DNA from: Geodermatophilus obscurus | GTDB taxonomy: Bacteria; Actinomycetota; Actinomycetes; Mycobacteriales; Geodermatophilaceae | NCBI RefSeq assembly: GCF_900143215.1 | Contig: NZ_FRDM01000004.1 | Location: forward strand, 62,001 to 126,000 | Length of the DNA: 64,000 nucleotides | Reading direction: 5' to 3' | Part shown: positions 51,776 to 61,505 of the stretch, piece after piece | Numbering within the stretch: position 1 is the stretch's first letter | Layout of the letters: each line of letters opens with the position of its first letter | The notes under the pieces: generated by a model | Told to the model about the DNA's origin: nothing | Seen by the model: only the letters and a program-made list of their open reading frames with translations | Databases searched by the model: none | Position numbers and translations under genes: made by a program

Positions 51776-52588
51776 TCAGGCCCCGGCGGCGGACCGCTCG
51801 CGCTCGATGAGCTCCTTGCTGCGCACCAGCCGCAGGAACGTGACGACGACCAGCCCGCCGACGACGTTGAGCAGCGTCGTGTACCAGAACCAGGCCAGCC
51901 ACTCCCCGTAGCCGTACGGCGCGCCGTGGTGGATCGCGCCGAAGATGATCAGCGAGTCCAGGATCGAGTGGAACAGCACCAGGCCGGCGAGCAGGAACGC
52001 CCCGGCCACCGCGGCGGCGAGCTTGCCCGCCTCGGAGTCCGCGCCGTGCTGCATCCGGGTCATCAGCGTGATGAAGGCGCCGGCCAGCAGCGCCAGGCAG
52101 ACCGCCTGCAGGTCCAGCGGCGCCTCGACGAAGGTCCGGCCCGACTCGACCGCCGTGGCGCCGAGCTCCGGGAGGCCGTGCACGACCAGCCACATCACCA
52201 GCCAGCCACCGACGAGGTTGGCCACCAGCGTCCCGGCCCACAGCTTGGCCAGCTGCCCGGTGCTCGCCCGGCCGGCGACCACCGCGGTCACCGGCACGAG
52301 GAAGCCCTCGGTGAACAGCTCGCTCTTGGCCAGCATCAGGGCGATGAAGCCGATGCTGAACGCCAGGCCGGCCAGCAGGTGGCTGCCGGTCGCGGCATAG
52401 GTGGCCAGCAGCGCGACCACGCCGGTGGCCACCTCGAGCCCGCCGGCCAGGCCGGTGGTCAGCACCTCCCGCCACGAGCGGTGCAGCCGCTGCGCCCCCT
52501 CGTCGACGATCGTGTCGAAGGCCTGCACCACCTGGTCCTCGACCGGGGCGTCGGTGTCGCCCAGCTCCTCGCGTGCGGACTGCGTCAC
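51776..52588 (-). CDS. formate/nitrite transporter family channel
   Basis: 270 residues with six TMs and the FNT signatures AKSELFTEGFLVPV and FHSILDSLIIFGAI. FNT proteins conduct small anions (formate, nitrite, hydrosulfide). A soluble ~40-residue N-terminus precedes TM1. GTG 52588. No formate or nitrate gene nearby to fix the substrate. Confidence 0.88.
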   Translation of the reverse strand: MTQSAREELGDTDAPVEDQVVQAFDTIVDEGAQRLHRSWREVLTTGLAGGLEVATGVVALLATYAATGSHLLAGLAFSIGFIALMLAKSELFTEGFLVPVTAVVAGRASTGQLAKLWAGTLVANLVGGWLVMWLVVHGLPELGATAVESGRTFVEAPLDLQAVCLALLAGAFITLMTRMQHGADSEAGKLAAAVAGAFLLAGLVLFHSILDSLIIFGAIHHGAPYGYGEWLAWFWYTTLLNVVGGLVVVTFLRLVRSKELIERERSAAGA

Positions 52589-52695
52589 GGCAGGCCTCCT
52601 CCCGGCGGCCGACCGACTCGCCCGGGGGTTCGGGGCGCCGGCGCGACCGGAGGGGGGCTACCCGGGCTGCCCGCAGCTGCACACGTCGCGGTCGC

Positions 52696-53175
52696 TCAGC
52701 CCCGCGCGGCCGCGGCGGGCGCGTCCTCCACGAACGGGATCTTCGTGACGTACTGCTGGTAGAGCTTCACGCCGTCCTCGACGGAGATCGTGCCGAACTC
52801 CAGCAGCGTGGCGAGCCCCTCGAGCTCAGCGTCGGCCGCCTCGACCGCGCTGAGTTCCGCGACGGGGTCGCGCGACCTGTTGATGTTGGTCAGGACCGTG
52901 GCGCCGACCGAGACCAGGAGCGCCAGCAAGCAGAGCGTCTTCCACACCGTCGAGGTGCTGTTGAGGCCCAACAGGTTCTTGACGGCCTCGGCGAACGTGA
53001 CCCCGCCGAGCGCGGGTCCGGCGGTGAAGACCGCCGACAGGGACGTGAGCACCAGCGTGACGGTGGCCCACCGGCGGACGCGGGGTCGCCGCCGGCGCAG
53101 GTAGGCCTCGACCCCCGCCCGGCGCGCGTTCACCCGCCTCAGCAGGTCCTGTCGACGGTCGGTCTGGTCGGCCAT
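52696..53175 (-). CDS. two-TM membrane protein, possibly SLATT-like
   Basis: 159 residues: basic N-terminal helix (1-35), TM at about 37-57, a loop with a small amphipathic helix, TM at about 80-100, then an acidic cytosolic tail. The layout resembles SLATT-type proteins, but no diagnostic motif allows assignment. ATG 53175. Function unknown. Confidence 0.6.
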   Translation of the reverse strand: MADQTDRRQDLLRRVNARRAGVEAYLRRRRPRVRRWATVTLVLTSLSAVFTAGPALGGVTFAEAVKNLLGLNSTSTVWKTLCLLALLVSVGATVLTNINRSRDPVAELSAVEAADAELEGLATLLEFGTISVEDGVKLYQQYVTKIPFVEDAPAAAARG

Positions 53176-53298
53176 GCCGGTCCCCCCCGTCCCTGTGTCC
53201 CGGGTAGTACGCAGCGTAGTGGCGGTTCCGGTCCCGAGGGGCCCGCGACGACGGCCTCGCCGCAGCGCGGCCCGCCCATGACGGGGAGGATCGGACCC

Positions 53299-53997
53299 GT
53301 GACCACACGACGGCTGGCGACCCTGCACGTGTGGGGCGTGCCCGGCCGGTCGGTACCCGCCGCGCTGCTGCGGATGGCGACCGACCGGCGTCCGCTGCGC
53401 CGCGCCCCCGGGTTGCGGTTCGCCAAGCTGCTGGGCACCGGCAGCGGGCGGACCTTCACCGCGCGCGACGCCGACCCCCGCCGGTGGGCGCTGCTGGCGG
53501 TGTGGGACGACGAGCGGTCGGCCGCCGCCTTCGAGTCCGGGGACGTCGTCCGCCGGTGGCAGCGGATCGCCGACGAGCAGTGGAGCGCCCGGATGCGCCC
53601 CCTCGCCGCCCGCGGCCGGTGGTCGCGGGCGGAGCCCTTCGGGAAGCCCTGGCCGCAGCGCTGGGACGGCCCGGTCGCCGCGGTCACCCGCGCCCGGCTG
53701 ACCCCGCGCAAGGCGGTGACGTTCTGGCGCGCCGTCCCGCCGGTCTCCGCCGACCTGCACGACAGCCCGGGGCTGCGCCTCGCGCTCGGCATCGGTGAGG
53801 CCCCGCTCGGGCTGCAGGGCACCTTCAGCATCTGGGACTCCGCGGCGACGCTGAACTCCTTCGCCTACGACCGCGCCCCGCACGCCGCCGTCGTCACCCG
53901 GACCGCGCAGGAGGGCTGGTACGCCGAGGAGCTGTTCGCCCGCCTGGCCCTGCTCTCGGCCGAGGGCACCGTGGCCGGCCGCGATCCGCTGGCGTAG
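53299..53997 (+). CDS. spheroidene monooxygenase (CrtA)-like protein
   Basis: 232 residues with LATLHVWGVP at the start, FAKLLGTGSGRTFTARD, FSIWDSAATLNSFAYDRAPHAAVV split across two lines of the fold, and the terminal WYAEELFARL, all typical of the CrtA-like monooxygenase family. True CrtA oxidises carotenoids; actinobacterial members are uncharacterised. GTG 53299 is 7 nt after GAGGAT. Confidence 0.82.
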   Translation: MTTRRLATLHVWGVPGRSVPAALLRMATDRRPLRRAPGLRFAKLLGTGSGRTFTARDADPRRWALLAVWDDERSAAAFESGDVVRRWQRIADEQWSARMRPLAARGRWSRAEPFGKPWPQRWDGPVAAVTRARLTPRKAVTFWRAVPPVSADLHDSPGLRLALGIGEAPLGLQGTFSIWDSAATLNSFAYDRAPHAAVVTRTAQEGWYAEELFARLALLSAEGTVAGRDPLA

Positions 53998-54001
53998 CCC
54001 C

Positions 54002-54517
54002 CTACAGCCGGCAGGTCAGGTGCAGCTCGTCGCGGTCGTCGCCCGGCGCCACCCGGACCGCGCCCGGCATCCGGCCGAACTCCCGGTAGCCGAAGCTCGC
54101 GTAGAACGCCTCGAGGCCGGTGCCGCCGCGCACGGTGAGGTGCAGGAACTCCAGCCCGCGCTCCCGGGCGATGGCGTGCACCCCGCTCACCAGCTCCCGG
54201 CCCAGGCCCCGTCCCTGCCGCTCCGGGCGCACCTGCACGCGCAGCACCGTGGCCCAGTGCCGCCGCAGCGGGCTGACCGACAGCGACAGGACGGCGAACC
54301 CCGCGAACTCGCCGTCCACCCGCAGCACGGCGAACAGCTCGTGGCCGCGGTGCACCCGCTCGACCACCAGGTCGAGGTAGGGCGCGACCTCCTCCTCGGT
54401 CACCGGGGGCACGAAGCCGACCGACCCGCCGGCGTTGCTCACGTCGGTCCAGCAGGCGAGCAGCTGCGCCCGGAGGTCGTCGTCGACGGCCTCGACCGGG
54501 CAGACCTCGGTGTGCAC
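54002..54517 (-). CDS. GNAT-family N-acetyltransferase
   Basis: 171-residue acetyltransferase with the acetyl-CoA loop VRPERQGRGLGRELV and LTVRGGTGLEAFYASFGYREFGR split by a loop. GTG 54517 is 7 nt after GAGAAT (54525-54530), again a leaderless layout. Convergent with the CrtA-like gene with only 4 nt between stops. Substrate unknown. Confidence 0.85.
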   Translation of the reverse strand: MHTEVCPVEAVDDDLRAQLLACWTDVSNAGGSVGFVPPVTEEEVAPYLDLVVERVHRGHELFAVLRVDGEFAGFAVLSLSVSPLRRHWATVLRVQVRPERQGRGLGRELVSGVHAIARERGLEFLHLTVRGGTGLEAFYASFGYREFGRMPGAVRVAPGDDRDELHLTCRL

Positions 54518-54737
54518 GGCCTGGATTCTCCCGGTGCGGTGGACGGCTCCTCGACGCGGGCGGTCCCGCCACCGATCGGCAGCGTGGTGCACCGCACAGC
54601 GATCGCCCCGTGCCCGCTCCGTCAGGAAACGCGCCACCAGCGGAGCAGCCCGCGGTCATCCCGGGTCGCACGGTGCGCGCGGCACTACCCTCCGGCCGTC
54701 CCGGCGCGGGACGCGGCGCACCCACCCAGGAGGGGCC

Positions 54738-56210
54738 ATGGCCCGCAGACCCGTCGTGCTGGTGGCCACCGCCAGCCTCCTCGTCGGCCTGGTGCCGGCG
54801 ACCGCGATCGCCGACGACCACGACCGCGGCGGCGCCCCACCCTCCCCGGGCGCGCCCGGGATCGGCGACCCGTACTTCCCGCTCGACGGCAACGGCGGCT
54901 ACGACGTCGAGCACTACGACCTGGACCTGGGCTACGACCCGGCCACCGACGTCCTGTCCGGCTCGGCGACCGTCGAGGCCCAGGCGACGCAGGCGCTGTC
55001 GGCCTTCGACCTCGACTTCGTCGGCCCGACCGTCGAGGCGGTCACGGTCGACGGCCGGCCGGCCACCTGGGTCCGTGCCGACGGCGAGCTCACCGTCACG
55101 CCCGAGCGCCCCCTGCGCGACGACCGCGAGTTCGAGGTCACCGTGACCTACTCCGGCGTGCCGGCCACGATCCAGGCTCCCCTGATCGGGTCGTCGGGGT
55201 TCATCCACACCGACGACGGCGCGCTGGCCCTGGGCCAGCCGGACGTCGCGGCCCACTGGTTCCCGGCCAACGACCACCCGCTGGACGACGCGACCTTCGC
55301 CGTCTCCCTGACCGTCCCCGAGGGCCTGGAAGGCGTCTCGAACGGGGCGCTGGAGGACGTGCGCACCCAGGACGGCCGCACGACGTGGTCCTGGCAGACG
55401 CGCGAGCCCATGGCCCCCTACCTGGCGACGATGGCCGTCGGGGACTTCGAGATCGAGGAGTACGAGGCCGGCGGGCTCCGGTTCTGGGACGCGGTCGACC
55501 CCGACGCCGCGGCCACTCCGCCGCCCACGGAGCCCGGCGCGCCGCCCGGGGAGCCGGTGTCGGTCGTCGACCAGGTGCGGGCCTCGTTCGCACGGCAGCC
55601 GGAGGTCCTCGACTTCCTGTCCGGGCACTTCGGGCCGTACCCGTTCCAGACCGCGGGCGGGGTCGTGGACGCCGTTCCGGAGTTGCGCTTCGCGCTGGAG
55701 ACCCAGACCCGGCCGGTCTACTCCCCCGCGTTCTTCACCGACCCCGTCCTGGCCGACAGCACCCTGGTCCACGAGTACGCGCACCAGTGGTACGGCAACT
55801 CGGTCCGCCTCGCCGCATGGCAGCACGTGTGGCTGAACGAGGGCTTCGCGACCTACGCCGAGTGGCTGTGGCAGGAGCAGGAGGGCGTGTCCACCGCACA
55901 GCAGACGTTCGACGCGGTGTACGGCAACGCACCGCCGGAGTTCTGGCAGGTCGTCATCGGCGACCCGGGGCCGGAGGCGCTGTTCGACATCGCCGTGTAC
56001 TACCGCGGCGCGATGACGCTGCACGCGCTGCGGCAGGTCATCGGGAACACCGCCTTCTCCCAGGTCCTGGAGGAGTGGGCCGCGTCCCGGGCCGGTGAGG
56101 CGGTCACCACCGACGAGTTCACCGCGCTGGCCGAGGAGCTGTCCGGGCGCGACCTCGACGACTTCTTCGAGGCCTGGCTGTTCACGCCCGCGCGGCCGCC
56201 GCTCGGCTAG
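54738..56210 (+). CDS. secreted M1-family metallopeptidase
   Basis: 490-residue zinc aminopeptidase-like enzyme. Signal peptide about 1-25. N-terminal beta domain, then the catalytic domain with substrate-binding Glu in FALETQTRP, zinc site HEYAHQWYGN and distal Glu NEGFATYAEW. Lacks the long C-terminal domain of PepN, so it is the short secreted type. ATG 54738 follows GGAGGGG. Hairpin repeats follow its stop. Confidence 0.9.
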   Translation: MARRPVVLVATASLLVGLVPATAIADDHDRGGAPPSPGAPGIGDPYFPLDGNGGYDVEHYDLDLGYDPATDVLSGSATVEAQATQALSAFDLDFVGPTVEAVTVDGRPATWVRADGELTVTPERPLRDDREFEVTVTYSGVPATIQAPLIGSSGFIHTDDGALALGQPDVAAHWFPANDHPLDDATFAVSLTVPEGLEGVSNGALEDVRTQDGRTTWSWQTREPMAPYLATMAVGDFEIEEYEAGGLRFWDAVDPDAAATPPPTEPGAPPGEPVSVVDQVRASFARQPEVLDFLSGHFGPYPFQTAGGVVDAVPELRFALETQTRPVYSPAFFTDPVLADSTLVHEYAHQWYGNSVRLAAWQHVWLNEGFATYAEWLWQEQEGVSTAQQTFDAVYGNAPPEFWQVVIGDPGPEALFDIAVYYRGAMTLHALRQVIGNTAFSQVLEEWAASRAGEAVTTDEFTALAEELSGRDLDDFFEAWLFTPARPPLG

Positions 56211-56317
56211 GGAGTCCCCCGGCCTCCTCGCAGGGTCCCGCCGCAGGCACCGTCCCGAGCTTGCCAGGGGTGAGGAGGACGGGTCCTCCGACGGTGGGGA
56301 CGAGGGGTTCCTTTCTC
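56211..56317. repeat. interspersed hairpin repeats between convergent peptidase and reductase genes
   Basis: The full gap is repeat-derived. 56270-56317 (GGTGAGGAGGACGGG, then ACGGTGGGG and AGGGGTTCC) is homologous to 24276-24322; on the minus strand the reductase stop is directly followed by GAGAAAGGAACCCC. Confidence 0.75.
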
Positions 56318-57112
56318 TCAGCCGCTGGCGCCGAAGCGCTCGACGCGGACGTCGGTCGCCGGGATCCCCAGCTCGACGAGCAGCTGGCTGGCCGCCTCCG
56401 CGAAACCGGCCGAGCCGCAGACGTACGCCGTCTGGCCCGGCTCCCACAGCGGCACGAGGTCGGCGGCGGTGAGCCGGCCGGCCGGTCGCACCCCGTGCGG
56501 CTCGCGGGTGGTCCCCACCAGGGCGCCGGCCTCGAGCAGCTCGTCGGCGTAGGGCAGCTCGGCGAGGGTGCGGGTCGACACGGCGGCGCGCAGCAGGTCG
56601 CCGCGGCCGAGCTCGCGCGCGGTGCGCAGCATGGCCACCAGGGGCACGACGCCGGTGCCGCCGCCGACCAGCAGCGCCGGCCGCTCGCCGTCCCACACGA
56701 ACCAGCCGCCGATCGGGCCGCGCACCTCCAGCCGGTCGCCGGGCTCCACGACGTCGGCGAGGAAGGTGGACACCTCGCCGTCGTCCAGGCGCTCGACGAA
56801 CAGCTCGACCAGCGGGTTCCCCGGCGCGGAGGCGACCGAGTACGACCGCTGCGCGGTGTAGCCGTCCTCGGCGGTCAGCCGGACGACGTAGTGCTGGCCG
56901 GCCAGGTGCTGCACCCGGTCGGCGACGTCGAGCCGCAGCTCCACCGCCCGCGGCACCGGCCGCCGGATGCCGACGACCGTGGCGGTGCGCCACCCACCGC
57001 TGGGCGCGCGGCCGGCCCCGTTCCCAGGCCCGCCCGGGGCAAGGACGGCCCCGCTCAGAGGCTCATCCCGAGCCTGCGAGGGATGAGGAGAGCGGGGTCC
57101 TTCTTCAGTCAC
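56318..57112 (-). CDS. ferredoxin-reductase-like FAD/NAD oxidoreductase with repeat-derived N-terminus
   Basis: 264-residue flavoprotein of the FNR superfamily. FAD site QRSYSVASAP, NAD(P) site GGGTGVVPLVAMLR, and C-terminal CGSAGFAEAA. The conserved protein begins at about residue 40 (WRTATVVGIRRPVPRAVEL), but no ATG, GTG or TTG lies just before it; the only start is GTG 57112, overlapping the molybdoenzyme stop by 8 nt. Residues 2-28 are therefore translated from an interspersed hairpin element. Probably passes electrons to or from the molybdoenzyme. Confidence 0.85.
   Translation of the reverse strand: MTEEGPRSPHPSQARDEPLSGAVLAPGGPGNGAGRAPSGGWRTATVVGIRRPVPRAVELRLDVADRVQHLAGQHYVVRLTAEDGYTAQRSYSVASAPGNPLVELFVERLDDGEVSTFLADVVEPGDRLEVRGPIGGWFVWDGERPALLVGGGTGVVPLVAMLRTARELGRGDLLRAAVSTRTLAELPYADELLEAGALVGTTREPHGVRPAGRLTAADLVPLWEPGQTAYVCGSAGFAEAASQLLVELGIPATDVRVERFGASG
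57040..57107 (-). repeat. hairpin repeat inside the reductase reading frame
   Basis: Reads leftward from the molybdoenzyme stop: GAAGGACCCCGCTC, conserved core, GAGCGGGGCC. Arms at 57090-57097 and 57049-57056. Almost identical to the 61.4-kb copy. Confidence 0.85.
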
Positions 57113-57713
57113 CCTGGTAGCGCTGCTCGCGCCACGGGTCGCCGCGGTCGTGGTAGCCGTTCTGCTCCCAGAAGCCGGGCTGGTCGCGCTGCAGGAGGGT
57201 CAGCCGGGTGACCCACTTGGCGCTCTTCCAGAAGTAGAGGTGCGGCACGAGCAGCCGCACCGGGCCGCCGTGCTCGACCGGCAGCGGGCCGCCGTCGTAC
57301 TCCCAGACCACCCATGCCTTGCCGCCGGTGACGTCCGCCAGCGGCAGGTTGGTGGTGTAGCCGGTCTTGGACGTCGCGACGACGAAGTGCGCCTCGGGGG
57401 TCGGGCGGGCCGCCTCGAGCAGCGTGTCGACGCTGACGCCGGCGAACCAGGTGTCGAACTTCGACCACGTGGTGACGCAGTGGATGTCGCCGCGGTACTC
57501 CGAGCGAGGCAACCGGTGGGCCTCGTCCCAGGTCCACGTCGTCGGGCTCTCCACCCGGCCGTCGACGGTGATGCTCCAGGTCCCGGGCGAGATGCGCGGC
57601 GTCGGCTCGGCGGTCAGCACCGGCCAGTCGCGGCCGGCGTCGTACTGCCCCGGCGGCAGCCGCGGGTCGCGCTCCCGGCGCCGGCCGAGGAACCCTCGCG
57701 TGGGTCCAGCCAT
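57105..57713 (-). CDS. sulfite-oxidase-like molybdopterin oxidoreductase
   Basis: 202-residue YedY/sulfite-oxidase-fold enzyme. The molybdenum-binding Cys is in DIHCVTTWSKFDTWFAG, and GPVRLLVPHLYFWKSAKWV is the conserved C-terminal block. No Tat signal is visible, so it appears cytosolic. Works presumably with the overlapping flavin reductase. ATG 57713; divergent from sdhC. Substrate unknown. Confidence 0.88.
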   Translation of the reverse strand: MAGPTRGFLGRRRERDPRLPPGQYDAGRDWPVLTAEPTPRISPGTWSITVDGRVESPTTWTWDEAHRLPRSEYRGDIHCVTTWSKFDTWFAGVSVDTLLEAARPTPEAHFVVATSKTGYTTNLPLADVTGGKAWVVWEYDGGPLPVEHGGPVRLLVPHLYFWKSAKWVTRLTLLQRDQPGFWEQNGYHDRGDPWREQRYQGD

Positions 57714-57867
57714 GTCGTTCCCCTCCCCTGCGCGGACGCCCGCCAACCCCTCGGGCGGTGTCGCGCTGCCCACGCGGGCGCGCACCTTAACCGCCGAAGT
57801 CGGTAAGGGCCGCCTTACGAGAGCTGAGTCACCTCGCGTTGACGTGGTCGCAAACCCCGGAGGGGCC

Positions 57868-57873
57868 TACCTT
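57868..57873 (+). promoter_or_regulatory. -10-like hexamer of the sdhCAB operon (leaderless pattern)
   Basis: TACCTT, 7 nt before GTG 57881; no ribosome-binding site lies between. Confidence 0.55.
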
Positions 57874-57880
57874 CGGCTCT

Positions 57881-58585
57881 GTGGTGACGGTGACACAACC
57901 CGGACAGCGCAGAGCGCCCAAGGCCGCGAAGACGAGCTCGGTCTTCAAGAAGGTCGTGATGGCGGTCAGCGGCATCATCCTGGTGCTGTACCTGATCGCG
58001 CACATGATCGGGAACCTCAAGGTCTTCGCGGGCCGCGAGTCGTTCAACGGCTACTCCGAGTGGATCCGCACGATCGGTGAGCCGGCCGTTCCCGCGCAGA
58101 CGACCCTCACGATCATCCGCATCGTGCTGCTGGTCGCCGTGATCGCCCACATCTGGGCGGCGATCGCGCTGTGGCGGCAGGCCAAGCGGGCGCGGCCCAA
58201 CGGCTACGTCACCAAGAAGGCGGTCGCCCAGAGCTACGCCTCGCGGACCATGCGCTGGGGCGGCGTGATCGTCGGCCTGTTCGTCATCTACCACATCCTC
58301 GACCTCACGATGGGCGTGGCGAACCCCGAGGGACCCAGCGGCACGCCGTACGACCGTCTGGTCGCCGGGTTCTCCAACCCGCTCATCACCGCGGTCTACG
58401 TGATCGCCCTGATCCTGCTCGGCATGCACCTGCGGCACGGCATCTGGAGTGCGACGCAGACGCTCGGGCAGAGCAACAAGCGCCGGGAGAAGACGGTCAA
58501 CCTCTTCGCCCTGGTCTTCTCCGTGGTCCTGATCGGCGGCTTCCTGATCGTCCCGTTCAGCGTCCTCTTCGGGCTCGTCGGCTAA
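57881..58585 (+). CDS. sdhC: succinate dehydrogenase cytochrome b subunit
   Basis: 234-residue membrane anchor of the five-TM, B-type family (TIGR02046-like) with diheme-ligand His residues in [31 protein letters not shown] and [10 protein letters not shown]. It carries electrons between SdhAB and menaquinone. Start GTG 57881 (or 57884) follows TACCTT. First gene of sdhCAB. Confidence 0.92.
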   Translation: MVTVTQPGQRRAPKAAKTSSVFKKVVMAVSGIILVLYLIAHMIGNLKVFAGRESFNGYSEWIRTIGEPAVPAQTTLTIIRIVLLVAVIAHIWAAIALWRQAKRARPNGYVTKKAVAQSYASRTMRWGGVIVGLFVIYHILDLTMGVANPEGPSGTPYDRLVAGFSNPLITAVYVIALILLGMHLRHGIWSATQTLGQSNKRREKTVNLFALVFSVVLIGGFLIVPFSVLFGLVG

Positions 58586-58598
58586 GGAGCTCAACACG

Positions 58599-60541
<1,943 letters not shown>

Positions 60542-60545
<4 letters not shown>

Positions 60546-61381
60546 CAGCGACACGTGAGGGCGCGAGCTTCGCGTCCGGCACGGCGACCGATCCGGCCAT
60601 GGCCCCCCACGGCATGACGCTGACGCTGCGCATCTGGCGTCAGAAGGGCCCGGCCGACAAGGGCCGGATGGTGACCTACCAGGTCGAGGACATCTCCCCC
60701 GACATGTCGTTCCTGGAGATGCTCGACGTCCTGAACGAGAAGCTGATCCTCGCCGATGACGACCCGGTGGTCTTCGACCACGACTGCCGCGAGGGCATCT
60801 GCGGCAGCTGCGGTCTGATGATCAACGGCACGGCGCACGGCCGCGGCACCTCGGGCGGTCCCACGACCACCTGCCAGCTGCACATGCGCAAGTTCAAGGA
60901 CGGCGACACGATCGACATCGAGCCGTGGCGCGCGACCGCGTTCCCGGTGATCAAGGACCTGTCGGTCGACCGCGGCGCCCTCGACCGGATCATCCAGTCC
61001 GGCGGTTACATCAGCGCGCCGACGGGGACCGCGCCCGAGGCCCACTCCATCCTGGTGCCGAAGAAGGACTCCGACGCGGCCTTCGACGCGGCGACCTGCA
61101 TCGGCTGCGGCGCCTGCGTGGCGGCCTGCCCGAACGCCTCCTCGATGCTGTTCACCGCGGCCAAGGTCAGCCACCTGGGGCTGTTCCCGCAGGGCCAGCC
61201 CGAGCGCAACGAGCGGGTGGTCAACATGATCGCCCAGCAGGACCTCGAGGGCTTCGGCGGCTGCACCAACATCGGCGAGTGCTCGGCGGCCTGCCCCAAG
61301 GGCATCTCGATGGAGAACATCTCCCGGCTCAACCACGACCTGCTCGGGGCGCTGCGCGCCGGCGCCCGGCCGAAGAGCTGA
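60542..61381 (+). CDS. sdhB: succinate dehydrogenase iron-sulfur subunit
   Basis: 279-residue subunit with [2Fe-2S] ligands [10 protein letters not shown] plus TTCQLH, [4Fe-4S] [12 protein letters not shown] and [3Fe-4S] [15 protein letters not shown] 60542 overlaps the sdhA stop (GTGA). The stop is directly followed by a hairpin-repeat element and then a strong terminator. Confidence 0.95.
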
Positions 61382-61440
61382 AGAAGGACCCCGCTCCCCT
61401 CACCCCTCGCGAGCTCGGGGCGAGCCTCTGAGCGGGGCCA
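61379..61440 (+). repeat. interspersed hairpin repeat after sdhB
   Basis: Starts with the sdhB stop itself (TGAAGAAGGACC). Arms CCCCGCTC (61389-61396) and GAGCGGGG (61430-61437) enclose the core CCTCACCCCTCGC / GAGCTCGGGGCGAGCCTCT, which itself can fold (CTCGC with GCGAG). Confidence 0.85.
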
Positions 61441-61443
61441 GCC

Positions 61444-61486
61444 GCCGGAGGGTGGGGACCCGAGCACCGGGTCCCCACCCTCCGGC
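61444..61486. terminator. perfect 18-bp terminator hairpin after sdhCAB
   Basis: GCCGGAGGGTGGGGACCC (61444-61461) pairs exactly with 61469-61486 around a 7-nt loop, between convergent sdhB and the M1-type lipoprotein gene (stop 61506). Confidence 0.8.
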
Positions 61487-61505
61487 GCGTCGGGGGCCGG
61501 GCGGT

